Origin: Alteromonas sp. 5E99-2
GTDB lineage: Bacteria > Pseudomonadota > Gammaproteobacteria > Enterobacterales > Alteromonadaceae
Direction of reading: 5' to 3'
Assembly: GCF_017368475.1 (NCBI RefSeq)
Contig: NZ_JAFNJE010000005.1
Coordinates: 62,001-126,000, forward strand
Length of the DNA: 64,000 bases
In this document: positions 45,655 to 54,003 of the stretch, piece after piece
How the letters are laid out: the number at the start of each line of letters is the position of its first letter
Numbering within the stretch: the stretch's first letter is position 1
Notes under the pieces: model-generated
Seen by the model: the letters and a program-made list of their open reading frames with translations, nothing else
Told to the model about the DNA's origin: nothing
Database searches by the model: none
Position numbers and translations under genes: made by a program

Positions 45655-45975
45655 TTAATCACATTTATTTATTTGACGAATACGGGATGTTTCTTTTTGA
45701 AGGAAGTCTTCATTACTTGCGGTGAGACTGAGTACCTCGGTAACCCAAATAGGTAAATCCGGCGACAATGAATAGTGCATCCATTTTCCTTTGCGCTTAC
45801 TCACAACCAAGTGGCAATGCCTGAGTTCAGCTAAATGCCTTGAGACTTTAGGTTGACTAAGTTCGAGAGCAGTGACTAGGTCGCATACGCAAAGAGACTC
45901 ATGGAGAGAGATCAACAATAGAGACTTCAATCGAGTTTCATCGGCTAAGCATTTGTAAAAGAGTGTCGGATCCAC
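45655..45975 (-). CDS. arsR: Arsenic-responsive repressor ArsR
   Basis: A 106-residue winged-helix repressor of the ArsR/SmtB family. The metalloid site Cys-Val-Cys lies in ESLCVCDLV (about residues 28-36) and the recognition helix in LSQPKVSRHLAELR. Binding of arsenite releases it from DNA. It is the first gene of the operon and faces a perfect 16-base palindrome just upstream of its ATG. Identification is confident. Confidence 0.95.
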   Translation of the reverse strand: MDPTLFYKCLADETRLKSLLLISLHESLCVCDLVTALELSQPKVSRHLAELRHCHLVVSKRKGKWMHYSLSPDLPIWVTEVLSLTASNEDFLQKETSRIRQINKCD

Positions 45976-45989
45976 AATAAATAAAACAT

Positions 45990-46005
45990 ATATGAAATTT
46001 CATAT
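45990..46005 (-). promoter_or_regulatory. Candidate ArsR operator
   Basis: ATATGAAATTTCATAT is a perfect 16-base palindrome 15 bases upstream of the arsR start, with weaker symmetry outward. Position and shape fit an autoregulatory ArsR site. Confidence 0.6.
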
Positions 46006-46071
46006 GTATGGTAGGTTGAATATATTGCAGTATGATTACAAAATAAGTGGTATTACTACTTTTAATTAAAG

Positions 46072-46117
46072 ATACAAGCTACCTATATTTATAAAATTAA
46101 ATGTAGATAGCTTGTAT
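46072..46117 (-). terminator. Hairpin after the DUF3718 gene
   Basis: ATACAAGCTA (46072-46081) and TAGCTTGTAT (46108-46117) form a 10-bp stem with an inner CTA/TAG extension. On the minus strand it is followed by a modestly T-rich tract, so it may end the DUF3718 transcript. Confidence 0.5.
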
Positions 46118-46144
46118 AAGCTCAGTATAAGAGGTGGCTATGGG

Positions 46145-46477
46145 TTACAAAGAGGCTATGTCTGTTGTGCCAGTATTTTTGCTGTAACCTTTACCTGCTA
46201 AAAAAGTATTAATTTTGTGAGAGTTACTTCCGTGCTGTTCAACAAAAGAAACTAAGTCCATACCATTACACTTTAAGTTTTCGACAATATAGCGTTTGCT
46301 CATTCCAGACTTGTTAATTGCTCTATTCAATTTAAGTTTGTTTCCTTTAGCAGCTACCACACATAGCTTAGTACCAGTGAAGCTGTCTGTAGGGACCAGT
46401 TGTTCAGAAGCACTAGCAAAACCAATAGCGCTAAGAGTTAAAACAGTTGTTGTGATTACTTTAGTTAATGTTTTCAT
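46145..46477 (-). CDS. DUF3718 exported protein
   Basis: A 110-residue protein with a clear Sec signal peptide (cleavage after ASA near 23). The mature part has two cysteines in KLCVVAAKGNKLKLNRAI and NLKCNGMDLVSFVEQHG, matching my memory of DUF3718, a small family found in Alteromonadales and Shewanella. The cysteines could form a periplasmic disulfide. It stands alone between the ars operon and the amino-acid symporter. Function unknown. Confidence 0.75.
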   Translation of the reverse strand: MKTLTKVITTTVLTLSAIGFASASEQLVPTDSFTGTKLCVVAAKGNKLKLNRAINKSGMSKRYIVENLKCNGMDLVSFVEQHGSNSHKINTFLAGKGYSKNTGTTDIASL

Positions 46478-46827
46478 AGTGCTCTTCCTTTATTAAGAGT
46501 TTAAGTAATGAGTCATTGTGACTTACATCAACTAGAGCAAGCGCGGTGCCAATGTTTTTTATTAATTTAAATCAATAAGTTAGGAGCTATTTCAGTTTTT
46601 TGAATCTGAGCGTGGTTAAAACGGCCAATTTATTTGGTCTATTTAACTATATTTTGGTTTTAAAGGACGGTTTATTCTATTAAATGTTACGAATAGGCAT
46701 TGAAAAAATTTATTGGAAAAGCAAAATTGAAATAGTGGAAGTTAAATAGATATACGAGTTTAAGTTAAGAGTGGGAAAACGGTAACGCTGTGCTAACAAG
46801 GCTACCGTTCATATTTTTAATATATAA
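46478..46827. other. Intergenic stretch, no gene
   Basis: A 350-base AT-rich stretch. An AACGGTA/TACCGTT pair at 46778-46809 may end the symporter transcript on the minus strand; nothing else stands out. Confidence 0.4.
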
Positions 46828-48228
46828 CTACCAAATACCGTCTTCTGATTTGCCTTGAATTTCACAGTCTCCTGCTTTGTATTCTACTTTTTCATTTGAT
46901 TTGTGTTTTTTAAAGTAGTCCTTACTGATAGATACAATGGTGGGGGTCATTAAAACAATTGCGATCACATTAATCACTGTCATTAGACCAAGCGCCATAT
47001 CAGCCATTGCCCATACTTTGGGTAAAGCAGCCATGCTGCCCCACAAAATCATTGCTAAATAACCAATGGTATAAAGGCTTTTACCCACCTTGTTGTCTAT
47101 TTTAAATATACGTAAGTTACTTTCACCATAGGCATAATTTGCCACGACAGACGTAAAAGAGAAGAAGCAAATGGCTGCTGCAACAAAATCGGCGCCGCCT
47201 GCGCCAAGGTGAGAATTCATGGCGTTTTGCGTCATTCTGATACCTTCAACATTGTCGCCGTTAAATTCACCCGCGAGTAAAATGATAAAGGCTGTACAAG
47301 TACATAGCACGATAGTATCGAAAAATACGCCAAGCATTTGTACATAGCCTTGAGATACTGGGTGATTAGGGTAGGGCGTTGCACTAGCGGCTGCATGAGG
47401 TACGCTACCAGAACCCGCTTCGTTAGAATATAGTCCTCGTTGTATTCCTGCTTTCAGTGCTGCGGCCAACGTGCCTCCTGCCGCTTCTTTTAGTCCAAAT
47501 GCGCTATTAATAATATCTGAAAGTACACCGGGCAATAAGCTGATATTAGAAATGGTAATAAACAGAGCTACCAGAATATAGGTAACGCCCATAAAAGGGA
47601 CGACCCATTCAGCAAAACGGGCGATAGAGCGTAACCCCCCCACAACAATAAAACTTGCTAGTACGATAATAACAAGGCCTGTGTTGAGAGGAGGGATGCC
47701 ATAAGCATTGTTAATAGCGTCAGTGATTGTGTTCGCTTGAACTGCGCTAAACACAAACCCGTAACCAAAAAATAAACATAGAGAAAATGCGATGGCTAAC
47801 CATGAGTTATTTAATCCTTGCTTTATGTAATAAGCTGGGCCACCTCTGAATTCACCATTTTCATCTTTTACTTTGTAAAGTTGGCCCAGTACGCTTTCTG
47901 CGAAACCTGTAGCCATTCCTAATAGTGCAATTACCCACATCCAAAATACAGCGCCTGGACCACCCACTGAAATTGCGATGGCAACGCCAGCAAGGTTACC
48001 TGTTCCTACTCGGGCCGATAAGCTTGTACATAAGGCTTGAAATGAGCTTATTCCTTGTGCGTCGCTTTTGGTGCCGCCTTTAAGAATTGAAAACATATGG
48101 CCAAAATGGCGGAACTGGATCATGCCTAATTTGAAAGTGAACCAAACGCCGCACAATACAAGCATGAACAAAAGAATTTGTCCTTGGCCCCAAAGGATAT
48201 TATTTACGAAATCTACAATCACTGACAT
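46828..48228 (-). CDS. Alanine/glycine:cation symporter (AGCS family)
   Basis: A 466-residue sodium-coupled amino-acid symporter with about eleven helices. The start is the ATG at 48228 (MSVIVDFVNN) behind AAGAAG; the frame runs further upstream without support. Family patterns are GAVFWMWVIALLGMATGFAES, described by position near 110-130, FRGGPAYYIKQGL and GLYSNEAGSGSVPHAAA. It follows the tRNA cluster on the same strand but is separated by a terminator, so it is probably transcribed alone. Exact substrate not known. Confidence 0.93.
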   Translation of the reverse strand: MSVIVDFVNNILWGQGQILLFMLVLCGVWFTFKLGMIQFRHFGHMFSILKGGTKSDAQGISSFQALCTSLSARVGTGNLAGVAIAISVGGPGAVFWMWVIALLGMATGFAESVLGQLYKVKDENGEFRGGPAYYIKQGLNNSWLAIAFSLCLFFGYGFVFSAVQANTITDAINNAYGIPPLNTGLVIIVLASFIVVGGLRSIARFAEWVVPFMGVTYILVALFITISNISLLPGVLSDIINSAFGLKEAAGGTLAAALKAGIQRGLYSNEAGSGSVPHAAASATPYPNHPVSQGYVQMLGVFFDTIVLCTCTAFIILLAGEFNGDNVEGIRMTQNAMNSHLGAGGADFVAAAICFFSFTSVVANYAYGESNLRIFKIDNKVGKSLYTIGYLAMILWGSMAALPKVWAMADMALGLMTVINVIAIVLMTPTIVSISKDYFKKHKSNEKVEYKAGDCEIQGKSEDGIW

Positions 48229-48360
48229 TTTATTCTTCTTTATAGTAAATAGTAATCCCGAGAATAGGATTAGCATGTTTATGTTAAAGAATGAATTGTT
48301 GCTGTAAAGGGGCAATAGCATTTTAAATGCTGATTATTGAAGAATATTTTTATTTAGAAT

Positions 48361-48395
48361 AAAAAAAACGCCGAAAGCGTGAACTATCGACGTTT
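48361..48395 (-). terminator. Terminator after the tRNA cluster
   Basis: On the minus strand AACGTCGA pairs with TCGGCGTT (one U-G pair) and is followed by eight Ts. It ends the tRNA transcript. Confidence 0.75.
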
Positions 48396-48402
48396 ATTTA
48401 TA

Positions 48403-48478
48403 TGGCTGGGGTAGCAGGACTCGAACCTACGGATGGCGGGATCAAAACCCGCAGCCTTACCAACTTGGCTATACCCCA
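48403..48478 (-). tRNA. tRNA-Gln (TTG), second copy
   Basis: A 76-base cloverleaf starting TGGGGTATAGCC with encoded CCA. The anticodon loop TTTTGAT gives TTG (reads CAA). It is identical to the copy at 48517-48592. Confidence 0.95.
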
Positions 48479-48516
48479 AGAGTCGGGATGCGATAAAACG
48501 CAACACAACGAAAAAG

Positions 48517-48592
48517 TGGCTGGGGTAGCAGGACTCGAACCTACGGATGGCGGGATCAAAACCCGCAGCCTTACCAACTTGGCTATACCCCA
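48517..48592 (-). tRNA. tRNA-Gln (TTG), first copy
   Basis: A 76-base tRNA identical to the copy downstream of it, with anticodon TTG and encoded CCA. The two copies are 38 bases apart, a recent or gene-converted tandem duplication. Confidence 0.95.
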
Positions 48593-48598
48593 ACAATA

Positions 48599-48683
48599 TG
48601 GTGCGGAAGGAGAGACTTGAACTCTCACGCCGTGAAGCACTGGAACCTAAATCCAGCGTGTCTACCAATTCCACCACTTCCGC
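48599..48683 (-). tRNA. tRNA-Leu (TAG)
   Basis: An 85-base class II tRNA with a long variable arm, anticodon TAG and encoded CCA. It resembles E. coli leuW in sequence and in position between Met and Gln tRNAs. Confidence 0.95.
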
Positions 48684-48718
48684 ATGACCTAACGATCATA
48701 ATCAACATTGTTGATAAT

Positions 48719-48795
48719 TGGTGGCTACGGCGGGACTCGAACCTGCGACCCCATCATTATGAGTGATGTGCTCTAACCAGCTGAGCTACGTAGCC
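48719..48795 (-). tRNA. tRNA-Met (CAT), elongator type
   Basis: A 77-base tRNA starting GGCTACGTAGCTCAG with anticodon loop CTCATAA (CAT) and encoded CCA. The G1-C72 pair and sequence match elongator, not initiator, tRNA-Met. First gene of the Met-Leu-Gln-Gln cluster, an order also seen in E. coli. Confidence 0.95.
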
Positions 48796-48838
48796 TTCCA
48801 ATACTCTAAAACGACTGTACCGCTTTGGAGTGGCGCGT

Positions 48839-48867
48839 ATTATGCGTATCAGACCCCTTAGCGTCAA
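48839..48867 (-). promoter_or_regulatory. Promoter of the tRNA cluster
   Basis: On the minus strand TTGACG (48867-48862), 17 bases, then CATAAT (48844-48839), followed by a GC-rich ACGCGCC discriminator. This is a strong sigma70 promoter of the stringently controlled kind. Confidence 0.75.
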
Positions 48868-48916
48868 CCCCTTTTTTAAAATTATCTAACTGTTTGAACA
48901 ATATGTGTTCGCTTCG

Positions 48917-50008
48917 TTAAACATTAAATCGAAAGTGGATAACATCACCGTCTTGAACAATGTAATCTTTACCTTCTAAACGCCATTTTCCAGCGTCTTT
49001 TGCACCTTGTTCACCGTTGAATTCAACATAGTTGTCAAATCCGATGATTTCGGCGCGAATAAACCCTTTTTCAAAATCAGTATGTATTTTACCTGCAGCT
49101 TGCGGAGCAGTAGACCCAATTGGGTAAGTCCAAGCTCTGACTTCTTTTTCACCTGCAGTAAAATACGTTTCTAGCGTTAGCAAATTGTAGCCAGCGCGAA
49201 TAACACGGTTCAAACCGGGTTCTTCTAGGCCCATATCAGCCATAAACTCGTTGCGATCTTCATCGTCGAGTTCAGCCATTTCTGATTCAATAGCTGCACA
49301 TACCGCTACTACAACGGCATTTTCCTTAGCCGCAATGTCTTTTACTTGGTCTAGGTAAGGGTTATTCTCAAAACCGTCTTCGTTTACATTCGCAACATAC
49401 ATAGTTGGCTTTAATGTAAGCATATTCATATAACTGATGACTGCAATTTCTTCTTTGCTTAAATCAAGCGAACGAAGCAATTTACCTTCATCGAGATGAG
49501 GTTTGATTTTCTCAAGCACTTTTAGCTCTAATTTAGCGTCAGCGTCGCCACCTTTGGCTTTTTTCGCAACGCGATGCAGGGCTTTTTCTGTAGTTTCTAA
49601 ATCAGACAGAGCAAGTTCAGTGTTAATAATGTCGATGTCGTCTTGTGGATTTACCTTTCCTGCCACATGAACAATATTTTCATCATCAAAACAGCGAACA
49701 ACGTGCCCTATAGCGTCAGTTTCACGGATATTAGCTAAAAACTTGTTACCTAAACCTTCACCTTTTGATGCGCCTTCTACTAACCCAGCGATGTCAACAA
49801 ATTCCATCGTTGTGGGAAGCACTCTTTGCGGATTAACAATGGCCGCAAGTTTATCTAATCTTGTATCCGGCACGGGTACAACACCCGTATTGGGCTCAAT
49901 AGTACAAAAGGGAAAGTTTGCTGCTTCGATACCTGCTTTGGTTAACGCATTAAACAAAGTAGACTTGCCAACGTTTGGTAATCCAACGATGCCACATTTA
50001 AAACCCAT
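48917..50008 (-). CDS. ychF: Redox-regulated ATPase YchF
   Basis: YchF is an Obg-family P-loop protein that hydrolyses ATP and binds ribosomes, with roles in oxidative and other stress. The 363-residue protein has GLPNVGKST at residues 9-17, a [16 protein letters not shown] switch region and, instead of the GTP-specific NKxD, a NVNE motif that explains ATP preference. A C-terminal TGS domain ends with [10 protein letters not shown]. pth precedes it by 27 bases on the same strand, the common pth-ychF pair. Confidence 0.97.
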   Translation of the reverse strand: MGFKCGIVGLPNVGKSTLFNALTKAGIEAANFPFCTIEPNTGVVPVPDTRLDKLAAIVNPQRVLPTTMEFVDIAGLVEGASKGEGLGNKFLANIRETDAIGHVVRCFDDENIVHVAGKVNPQDDIDIINTELALSDLETTEKALHRVAKKAKGGDADAKLELKVLEKIKPHLDEGKLLRSLDLSKEEIAVISYMNMLTLKPTMYVANVNEDGFENNPYLDQVKDIAAKENAVVVAVCAAIESEMAELDDEDRNEFMADMGLEEPGLNRVIRAGYNLLTLETYFTAGEKEVRAWTYPIGSTAPQAAGKIHTDFEKGFIRAEIIGFDNYVEFNGEQGAKDAGKWRLEGKDYIVQDGDVIHFRFNV

Positions 50009-50035
50009 AGTTGGTTTCCTGTAATTAGGTAGAGG

Positions 50036-50623
50036 TTATAGTGAAGGCTTATGAGCGTGCAAACGATTTTGCGCTGCTTTAATACCTTCCTGTAATAGTA
50101 TAGGTGTACATCTTACCGCTTCATCGATGGCATCATCAATAATCTGTTTGTCATTCGTACTAGGTTTCCCTAACACATGACCCGTTACACGACTTTTATG
50201 GCCAGGGTGGCCGATACCAATGCGTAAGCGCAAGAAGTCCTTGTTGTTGCCCATTCTTGATACGATATCTCTAACGCCGTTTTGGCTAGAGCTTCCGCCC
50301 ACTTTATATTTTGCGATGCCTGGGTCTAAGTCTAGTTCGTCGAACGCCACTAAAATACTTTCAATGGGAATACGATAAAAATTTGCCATAGCTGCAACAG
50401 CTTGACCACTTTTATTCATAAAGGTAGTGGGGACGAGTAAACGAATGTCTTTTCCTGCGATGGAAATACGACCGGTTAAACCAAAGAATTTGCTTTCGCT
50501 AGAGAGGGAGGTGTTGTAAGAACGAGCGAGTTCGTCAATAAACCATGTACCGGCATTGTGACGAGTATGAGTATATTCGGGGCCTGGATTACCCAGACCC
50601 ACAATCAGACGAATATCAGACAA
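50036..50623 (-). CDS. pth: Peptidyl-tRNA hydrolase
   Basis: Pth frees tRNA from peptidyl-tRNAs that drop off ribosomes. The 195-residue protein has [17 protein letters not shown] with catalytic His22, plus the KPTTFMN-like segment (here PTTFMNKSG) and [12 protein letters not shown] in place of the more usual GGHNGLRD, a small variation worth noting. It lies 5 bases after rplY and 27 before ychF, forming a short operon. Confidence 0.96.
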   Translation of the reverse strand: MSDIRLIVGLGNPGPEYTHTRHNAGTWFIDELARSYNTSLSSESKFFGLTGRISIAGKDIRLLVPTTFMNKSGQAVAAMANFYRIPIESILVAFDELDLDPGIAKYKVGGSSSQNGVRDIVSRMGNNKDFLRLRIGIGHPGHKSRVTGHVLGKPSTNDKQIIDDAIDEAVRCTPILLQEGIKAAQNRLHAHKPSL

Positions 50624-50628
50624 GCTGA

Positions 50629-51258
50629 TTATTCCTCAGAAGCAGCTTCACCTTCGCTGTCATCTTCAGTGATAGACGCACGAGTTGCTTTAATGGTTAG
50701 TACCGCTAGATCGTGACCTTCGCCTTTACCAAGTTCAACAGAGCTGATACCTGCAGGTAAAGTAATGTCAGACAAGTGTAGAGTTTGATCCATTTCAACA
50801 GCAGCTACATCAACTTCGATAAATTCAGGTAAGTCTTTAGGTAGACAAGCTACTTGTATTTCGTTTGCGTGATGCTCTGCAACACCGCCCGCTTTTATCG
50901 CACCGTTAGTGTCTTCATTGATGAAGTGAAGAGGTACGTTAGCGTGAAGCTCTTGACCTGCAACAACACGTTGGAAATCCAAATGAAGGATTTTTGGCTT
51001 ATAAGGGTGACGCTGAATGTCTTTGATAAGCGCTTCTACTGGCTTTCCATCTACATTCAATGTAAGAACGTGAGAATAAAATGCTTCAAACTCTTGTGCT
51101 TGAAGAACTTTATTGTGCTCAAGTGTTAATGATACAGGCGCTTCGTCACCACCGTAAAGAATTGCAGGTACTTTGTCAGCATGACGTAGGCGGCGGCTCG
51201 CACCTTTCCCTAAATCTGCACGGGTCTCTGCATTCAGAGTAAAAATAGCATCAGACAT
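50629..51258 (-). CDS. rplY: 50S ribosomal protein L25 (Ctc/TL5 long form)
   Basis: L25 binds 5S rRNA. The 209-residue product is the long form with the N-terminal L25 domain (about 1-95, with GKGASRRLR near 18) and a C-terminal TL5/Ctc beta domain, ending in an acidic tail. The ATG at 51258 has GGAGAC upstream. It starts a rplY-pth-ychF unit with its own promoter, separate from prs. Confidence 0.96.
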   Translation of the reverse strand: MSDAIFTLNAETRADLGKGASRRLRHADKVPAILYGGDEAPVSLTLEHNKVLQAQEFEAFYSHVLTLNVDGKPVEALIKDIQRHPYKPKILHLDFQRVVAGQELHANVPLHFINEDTNGAIKAGGVAEHHANEIQVACLPKDLPEFIEVDVAAVEMDQTLHLSDITLPAGISSVELGKGEGHDLAVLTIKATRASITEDDSEGEAASEE

Positions 51259-51293
51259 GAATATGTCTCCAAAATTAAAAAGTAATTAAATAA

Positions 51294-51316
51294 CAAGTTT
51301 TTGCGACCAAAACTTG
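51294..51316 (-). promoter_or_regulatory. Hairpin in the rplY leader
   Basis: CAAGTTTT (51294-51301) and AAAACTTG (51309-51316) form an 8-bp stem about 35-58 bases before the rplY start, followed on the minus strand by a T-rich tract. A second small stem (CCCC/GGGG, 51323-51337) lies upstream. It may be an attenuator, perhaps for L25 feedback; role inferred. Confidence 0.4.
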
Positions 51317-51363
51317 CGTGATCCCCTTATATCGGGGTGCCCACCAAAATTTAAGGGCGGCGA

Positions 51364-51392
51364 ATTCTAGCATTGGTGTGAAATGAAAACAA
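51364..51392 (-). promoter_or_regulatory. Sigma70 promoter of rplY
   Basis: On the minus strand TTGTTT (51392-51387), 17 bases, then TAGAAT (51369-51364). It predicts a leader of roughly 100 bases. Confidence 0.5.
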
Positions 51393-51425
51393 TGAAGTAA
51401 TGATAAATTTGGAAATATGGGGATT

Positions 51426-51447
51426 GCAGCACGCCGAGGCGTGCTGC
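51426..51447 (-). terminator. Hairpin after prs
   Basis: GCAGCACGCC (51426-51435) and GGCGTGCTGC (51438-51447) form a very stable stem 14 bases past the prs stop. No T-run follows, so it may be a weak terminator or an mRNA-end stabiliser. Confidence 0.6.
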
Positions 51448-51460
51448 GAATTATTGCAGT

Positions 51461-52408
51461 TTAGTACTCAAACATTGCAGAGATTGATTCTTCGTTATTA
51501 ATACGACGAATGGTTTCTGCTAGCATTTCAGATAAAGTAAGTTGTTTAACCTTACCGATTTTCTGCATTTCCTTGGAAAGTGGAATGCTGTCTGTAATGA
51601 TGATTTCATCAATAACAGATTCTTTTAGATTTTGTACTGCGTTGCCAGAAAATATTGCATGGGTTGCATAAGCATACACTTTACGAGCACCATGTGATTT
51701 TAGTGCTTCTGCTGCTTTAGCAAGTGTGCCCCCTGTATCTATCATATCGTCAACGATAATACAGTCTCTTTCATTTACATCACCAATAATGTTCATGACT
51801 TGTGCAACATTCGCTTTAGGGCGACGTTTATCAATAATGGCTAGGTCTGCATCGTTAAGAAGCTTAGCCGTTGCTCTTGCTCGAACAACACCGCCAATGT
51901 CTGGAGATACCACCACGGGATCTACAAAATCACGTTTGAACATATCGTCAAGTAAAATAGGTGTACCAAAGGCATTATCGACAGGAACGTCAAAGAAACC
52001 TTGAATTTGTTCTGCGTGAAGGTCAATGGTTAAGACTCTATCTACACCAACATTTGACAAGAAATCTGCAACGACTTTCGCTGTAATAGGAACTCGAGCT
52101 GAACGTACACGTCTATCTTGACGGGCATAACCGAAGTAAGGAATAACCGCAGTAATCCTTCCAGCCGAAGCACGACGGAAAGCGTCTATCATTACTATGA
52201 GTTCCATCAAGTTGTCATTTGTGGGCGCACAGGTCGATTGTAGAATAAAAACGTCTGAACCTCGGACGTTTTCATGAATTTCTACGCAGATTTCTCCGTC
52301 GCTGAAACGTCCAACACTCGCATTACCGACTTTAGTATAAAGGCGGTCGGCTACTTTCTGGGCAAGTTCTGGTACGGCATTGCCCGCAAAAAGTTTCATA
52401 TCTGGCAC
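51461..52408 (-). CDS. prs: Ribose-phosphate pyrophosphokinase
   Basis: Prs makes PRPP from ribose-5-phosphate and ATP for nucleotide, histidine and tryptophan synthesis. The 315-residue class I enzyme has the [10 protein letters not shown] flexible-loop region, [11 protein letters not shown], and the PRPP-binding loop [15 protein letters not shown]. All are intact. It follows ispE by 30 bases in the conserved lolB-ispE-prs order. Confidence 0.98.
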   Translation of the reverse strand: MPDMKLFAGNAVPELAQKVADRLYTKVGNASVGRFSDGEICVEIHENVRGSDVFILQSTCAPTNDNLMELIVMIDAFRRASAGRITAVIPYFGYARQDRRVRSARVPITAKVVADFLSNVGVDRVLTIDLHAEQIQGFFDVPVDNAFGTPILLDDMFKRDFVDPVVVSPDIGGVVRARATAKLLNDADLAIIDKRRPKANVAQVMNIIGDVNERDCIIVDDMIDTGGTLAKAAEALKSHGARKVYAYATHAIFSGNAVQNLKESVIDEIIITDSIPLSKEMQKIGKVKQLTLSEMLAETIRRINNEESISAMFEY

Positions 52409-52438
52409 AAGTCTGTCCTCGGTGCTTAATTGCTGAAA

Positions 52439-53290
52439 TTAAAATGTATATGAACGTTGAGATTCTAATTGTTGTATTAAGGGCGACGTCTGAACTCCTT
52501 TAGCAACAAAACCAGACCATTTTCTGGGTAATTTCGCCAAGGTTTCTTCAGCTTCATGTTTTGCATTAAATTGCGCAAAAACACATGCACCTGTTCCTGT
52601 CATTCTCGACGGCGCGAATTGTATCAACCACTGCAACAAATATGCAACTTCAGGATGACGGTTACAGACAATTTTTTGGCAATCATTTTGTGTTGATTCA
52701 AATTTGTACTGCTTGGGACTAATTATAGGCGTAGATCTGGGTAAGTCAGGTTCTGTGAAAATTGTTTGAGTGCTGACGTGAATGTTAGGGTGTACAATTA
52801 AGTACCAAGATTCTGGAATAGCGATAGGAGTGAAAGATTCTCCCACGCCTTCAGCAAAGGTGGTTTCGCCATTCACAAATACAGGAACATCAGCACCTAA
52901 ACTTAGCCCAAGTTGCTGTAATTCTTCGCTAGGAATAGTTAAATTCCATAATTTGTTGAGCACCAATAAGGTTGTTGCTGCGTTACTTGAACCACCACCT
53001 ACACCGCCGCCCATAGGAAGGTTTTTATTAATATGAATACGACACCCAAGTTGGGTGTTGGTATAGTCTTGAAGAAGGCGAGCGGCCTTTAATATCAAAT
53101 TATCCTCATCACAGACGCCTGACATTGGCGTTGCCATGTGTAAACGTTCGGCCGGTTCAAATGCAATTTCATCACCTCTATCAAGCATTTGAAAAACGGT
53201 TTGCAAGCAATGATAACCATCTTCTCTTTGCTGATTGATATGCAAAAACAAGTTGAGTTTGGCAGGGCTTGGCCACCATGTTAGCGCCAT
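52439..53290 (-). CDS. ispE: 4-diphosphocytidyl-2-C-methyl-D-erythritol kinase
   Basis: IspE is the GHMP kinase of the MEP isoprenoid pathway. The 283-residue product has the N-terminal SPAKLNLFLHI substrate segment, the glycine-rich ATP loop PMGGGVGGGSSNAA (about residues 92-105) and a C-terminal MTGTGACVFAQF motif. Its start overlaps the lolB stop by ten bases, so translation is coupled. Confidence 0.96.
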   Translation of the reverse strand: MALTWWPSPAKLNLFLHINQQREDGYHCLQTVFQMLDRGDEIAFEPAERLHMATPMSGVCDEDNLILKAARLLQDYTNTQLGCRIHINKNLPMGGGVGGGSSNAATTLLVLNKLWNLTIPSEELQQLGLSLGADVPVFVNGETTFAEGVGESFTPIAIPESWYLIVHPNIHVSTQTIFTEPDLPRSTPIISPKQYKFESTQNDCQKIVCNRHPEVAYLLQWLIQFAPSRMTGTGACVFAQFNAKHEAEETLAKLPRKWSGFVAKGVQTSPLIQQLESQRSYTF

Positions 53291-53886
53291 GAAGAAATCC
53301 TTAATTTTATAAATGCGTTTGTTCGGCTGGTGTCGGTTACTGTTAGTTCTCGAGGTAGCACAAGAGAATTTACTTTGCTAAATGATACATAATCTACTCG
53401 CCAATTTTCACAGTTTTCGCAGCTTGGAAATAACGTTTTCAACGTGCCGTCTGAATTAAACAACAATTTATCTTGGTCGCTGGGTAAGCCTTTTATCCAT
53501 AATCTCAGCTGATTCACTGGAATATTCCAACCTGTGGTTTGTCTAAATAACAGGTTTGCATTTTTGTGTTGATAAATTTCGCCGTCGGCTTTGAAGGTTG
53601 ATTGAGTCGGTGTTATTTCAATATTTGCTACTGTTATGCCTAAAGGGTTATATAGCTTGAGAGCTGTTTTTTCCGAACTTTCAGACCATGACAGGGTTGC
53701 GCTGAATGCTTCGTCTTCAGTTTTATAAGCGATTCTCCCTTTAATTACCCATTGTTGGTACTCTTCCAATTGTTGTTTTTGAATTTCCCAATTTGGAGGC
53801 AAGTTTAGCGGTGGAGGGTGAGAAGCACAGCTAATGAGCAATAAACAAACAATTGAAAAGCTTAATGTGCGTTTTAACGAAAACAT
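53281..53886 (-). CDS. lolB: Outer-membrane lipoprotein receptor LolB
   Basis: LolB takes lipoproteins from LolA and inserts them in the outer membrane. The 201-residue protein has a lipoprotein signal with lipobox LISC (Cys20) and the beta-barrel body with IKGRIAYKTEDEAFSATLSW near residue 48-67 (pattern only). It lies first in the lolB-ispE-prs operon and is divergent from hemA, the common gammaproteobacterial order. Confidence 0.93.
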   Translation of the reverse strand: MFSLKRTLSFSIVCLLLISCASHPPPLNLPPNWEIQKQQLEEYQQWVIKGRIAYKTEDEAFSATLSWSESSEKTALKLYNPLGITVANIEITPTQSTFKADGEIYQHKNANLLFRQTTGWNIPVNQLRLWIKGLPSDQDKLLFNSDGTLKTLFPSCENCENWRVDYVSFSKVNSLVLPRELTVTDTSRTNAFIKLRISSWR

Positions 53887-53944
53887 AGTGTGTGAACAGT
53901 CTATAATATAAAGAATAGATATGTGACCATAGTTTAGGCTTAAC

Positions 53945-53973
53945 TTTCAATCATTTTAGGTTTTTCGTACAAT
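53945..53973 (+). promoter_or_regulatory. Possible hemA promoter
   Basis: TTTCAA (53945-53950), 17 bases, TACAAT (53968-53973), 30 bases before hemA. The -10 is good and the -35 weak. Confidence 0.35.
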
Positions 53974-54003
53974 GCCGCTCCTAAATATCAACGACTTGAT
54001 TTA

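Noticed and set aside
48403-48592. Direct repeats as a possible CRISPR array
   Set aside because: Only two 76-base copies, each folding as tRNA-Gln; no cas genes.
48384-48677. Overlapping open frames with repeated peptide blocks
   Set aside because: They are translations across the duplicated tRNA-Gln and tRNA-Leu genes, not proteins.
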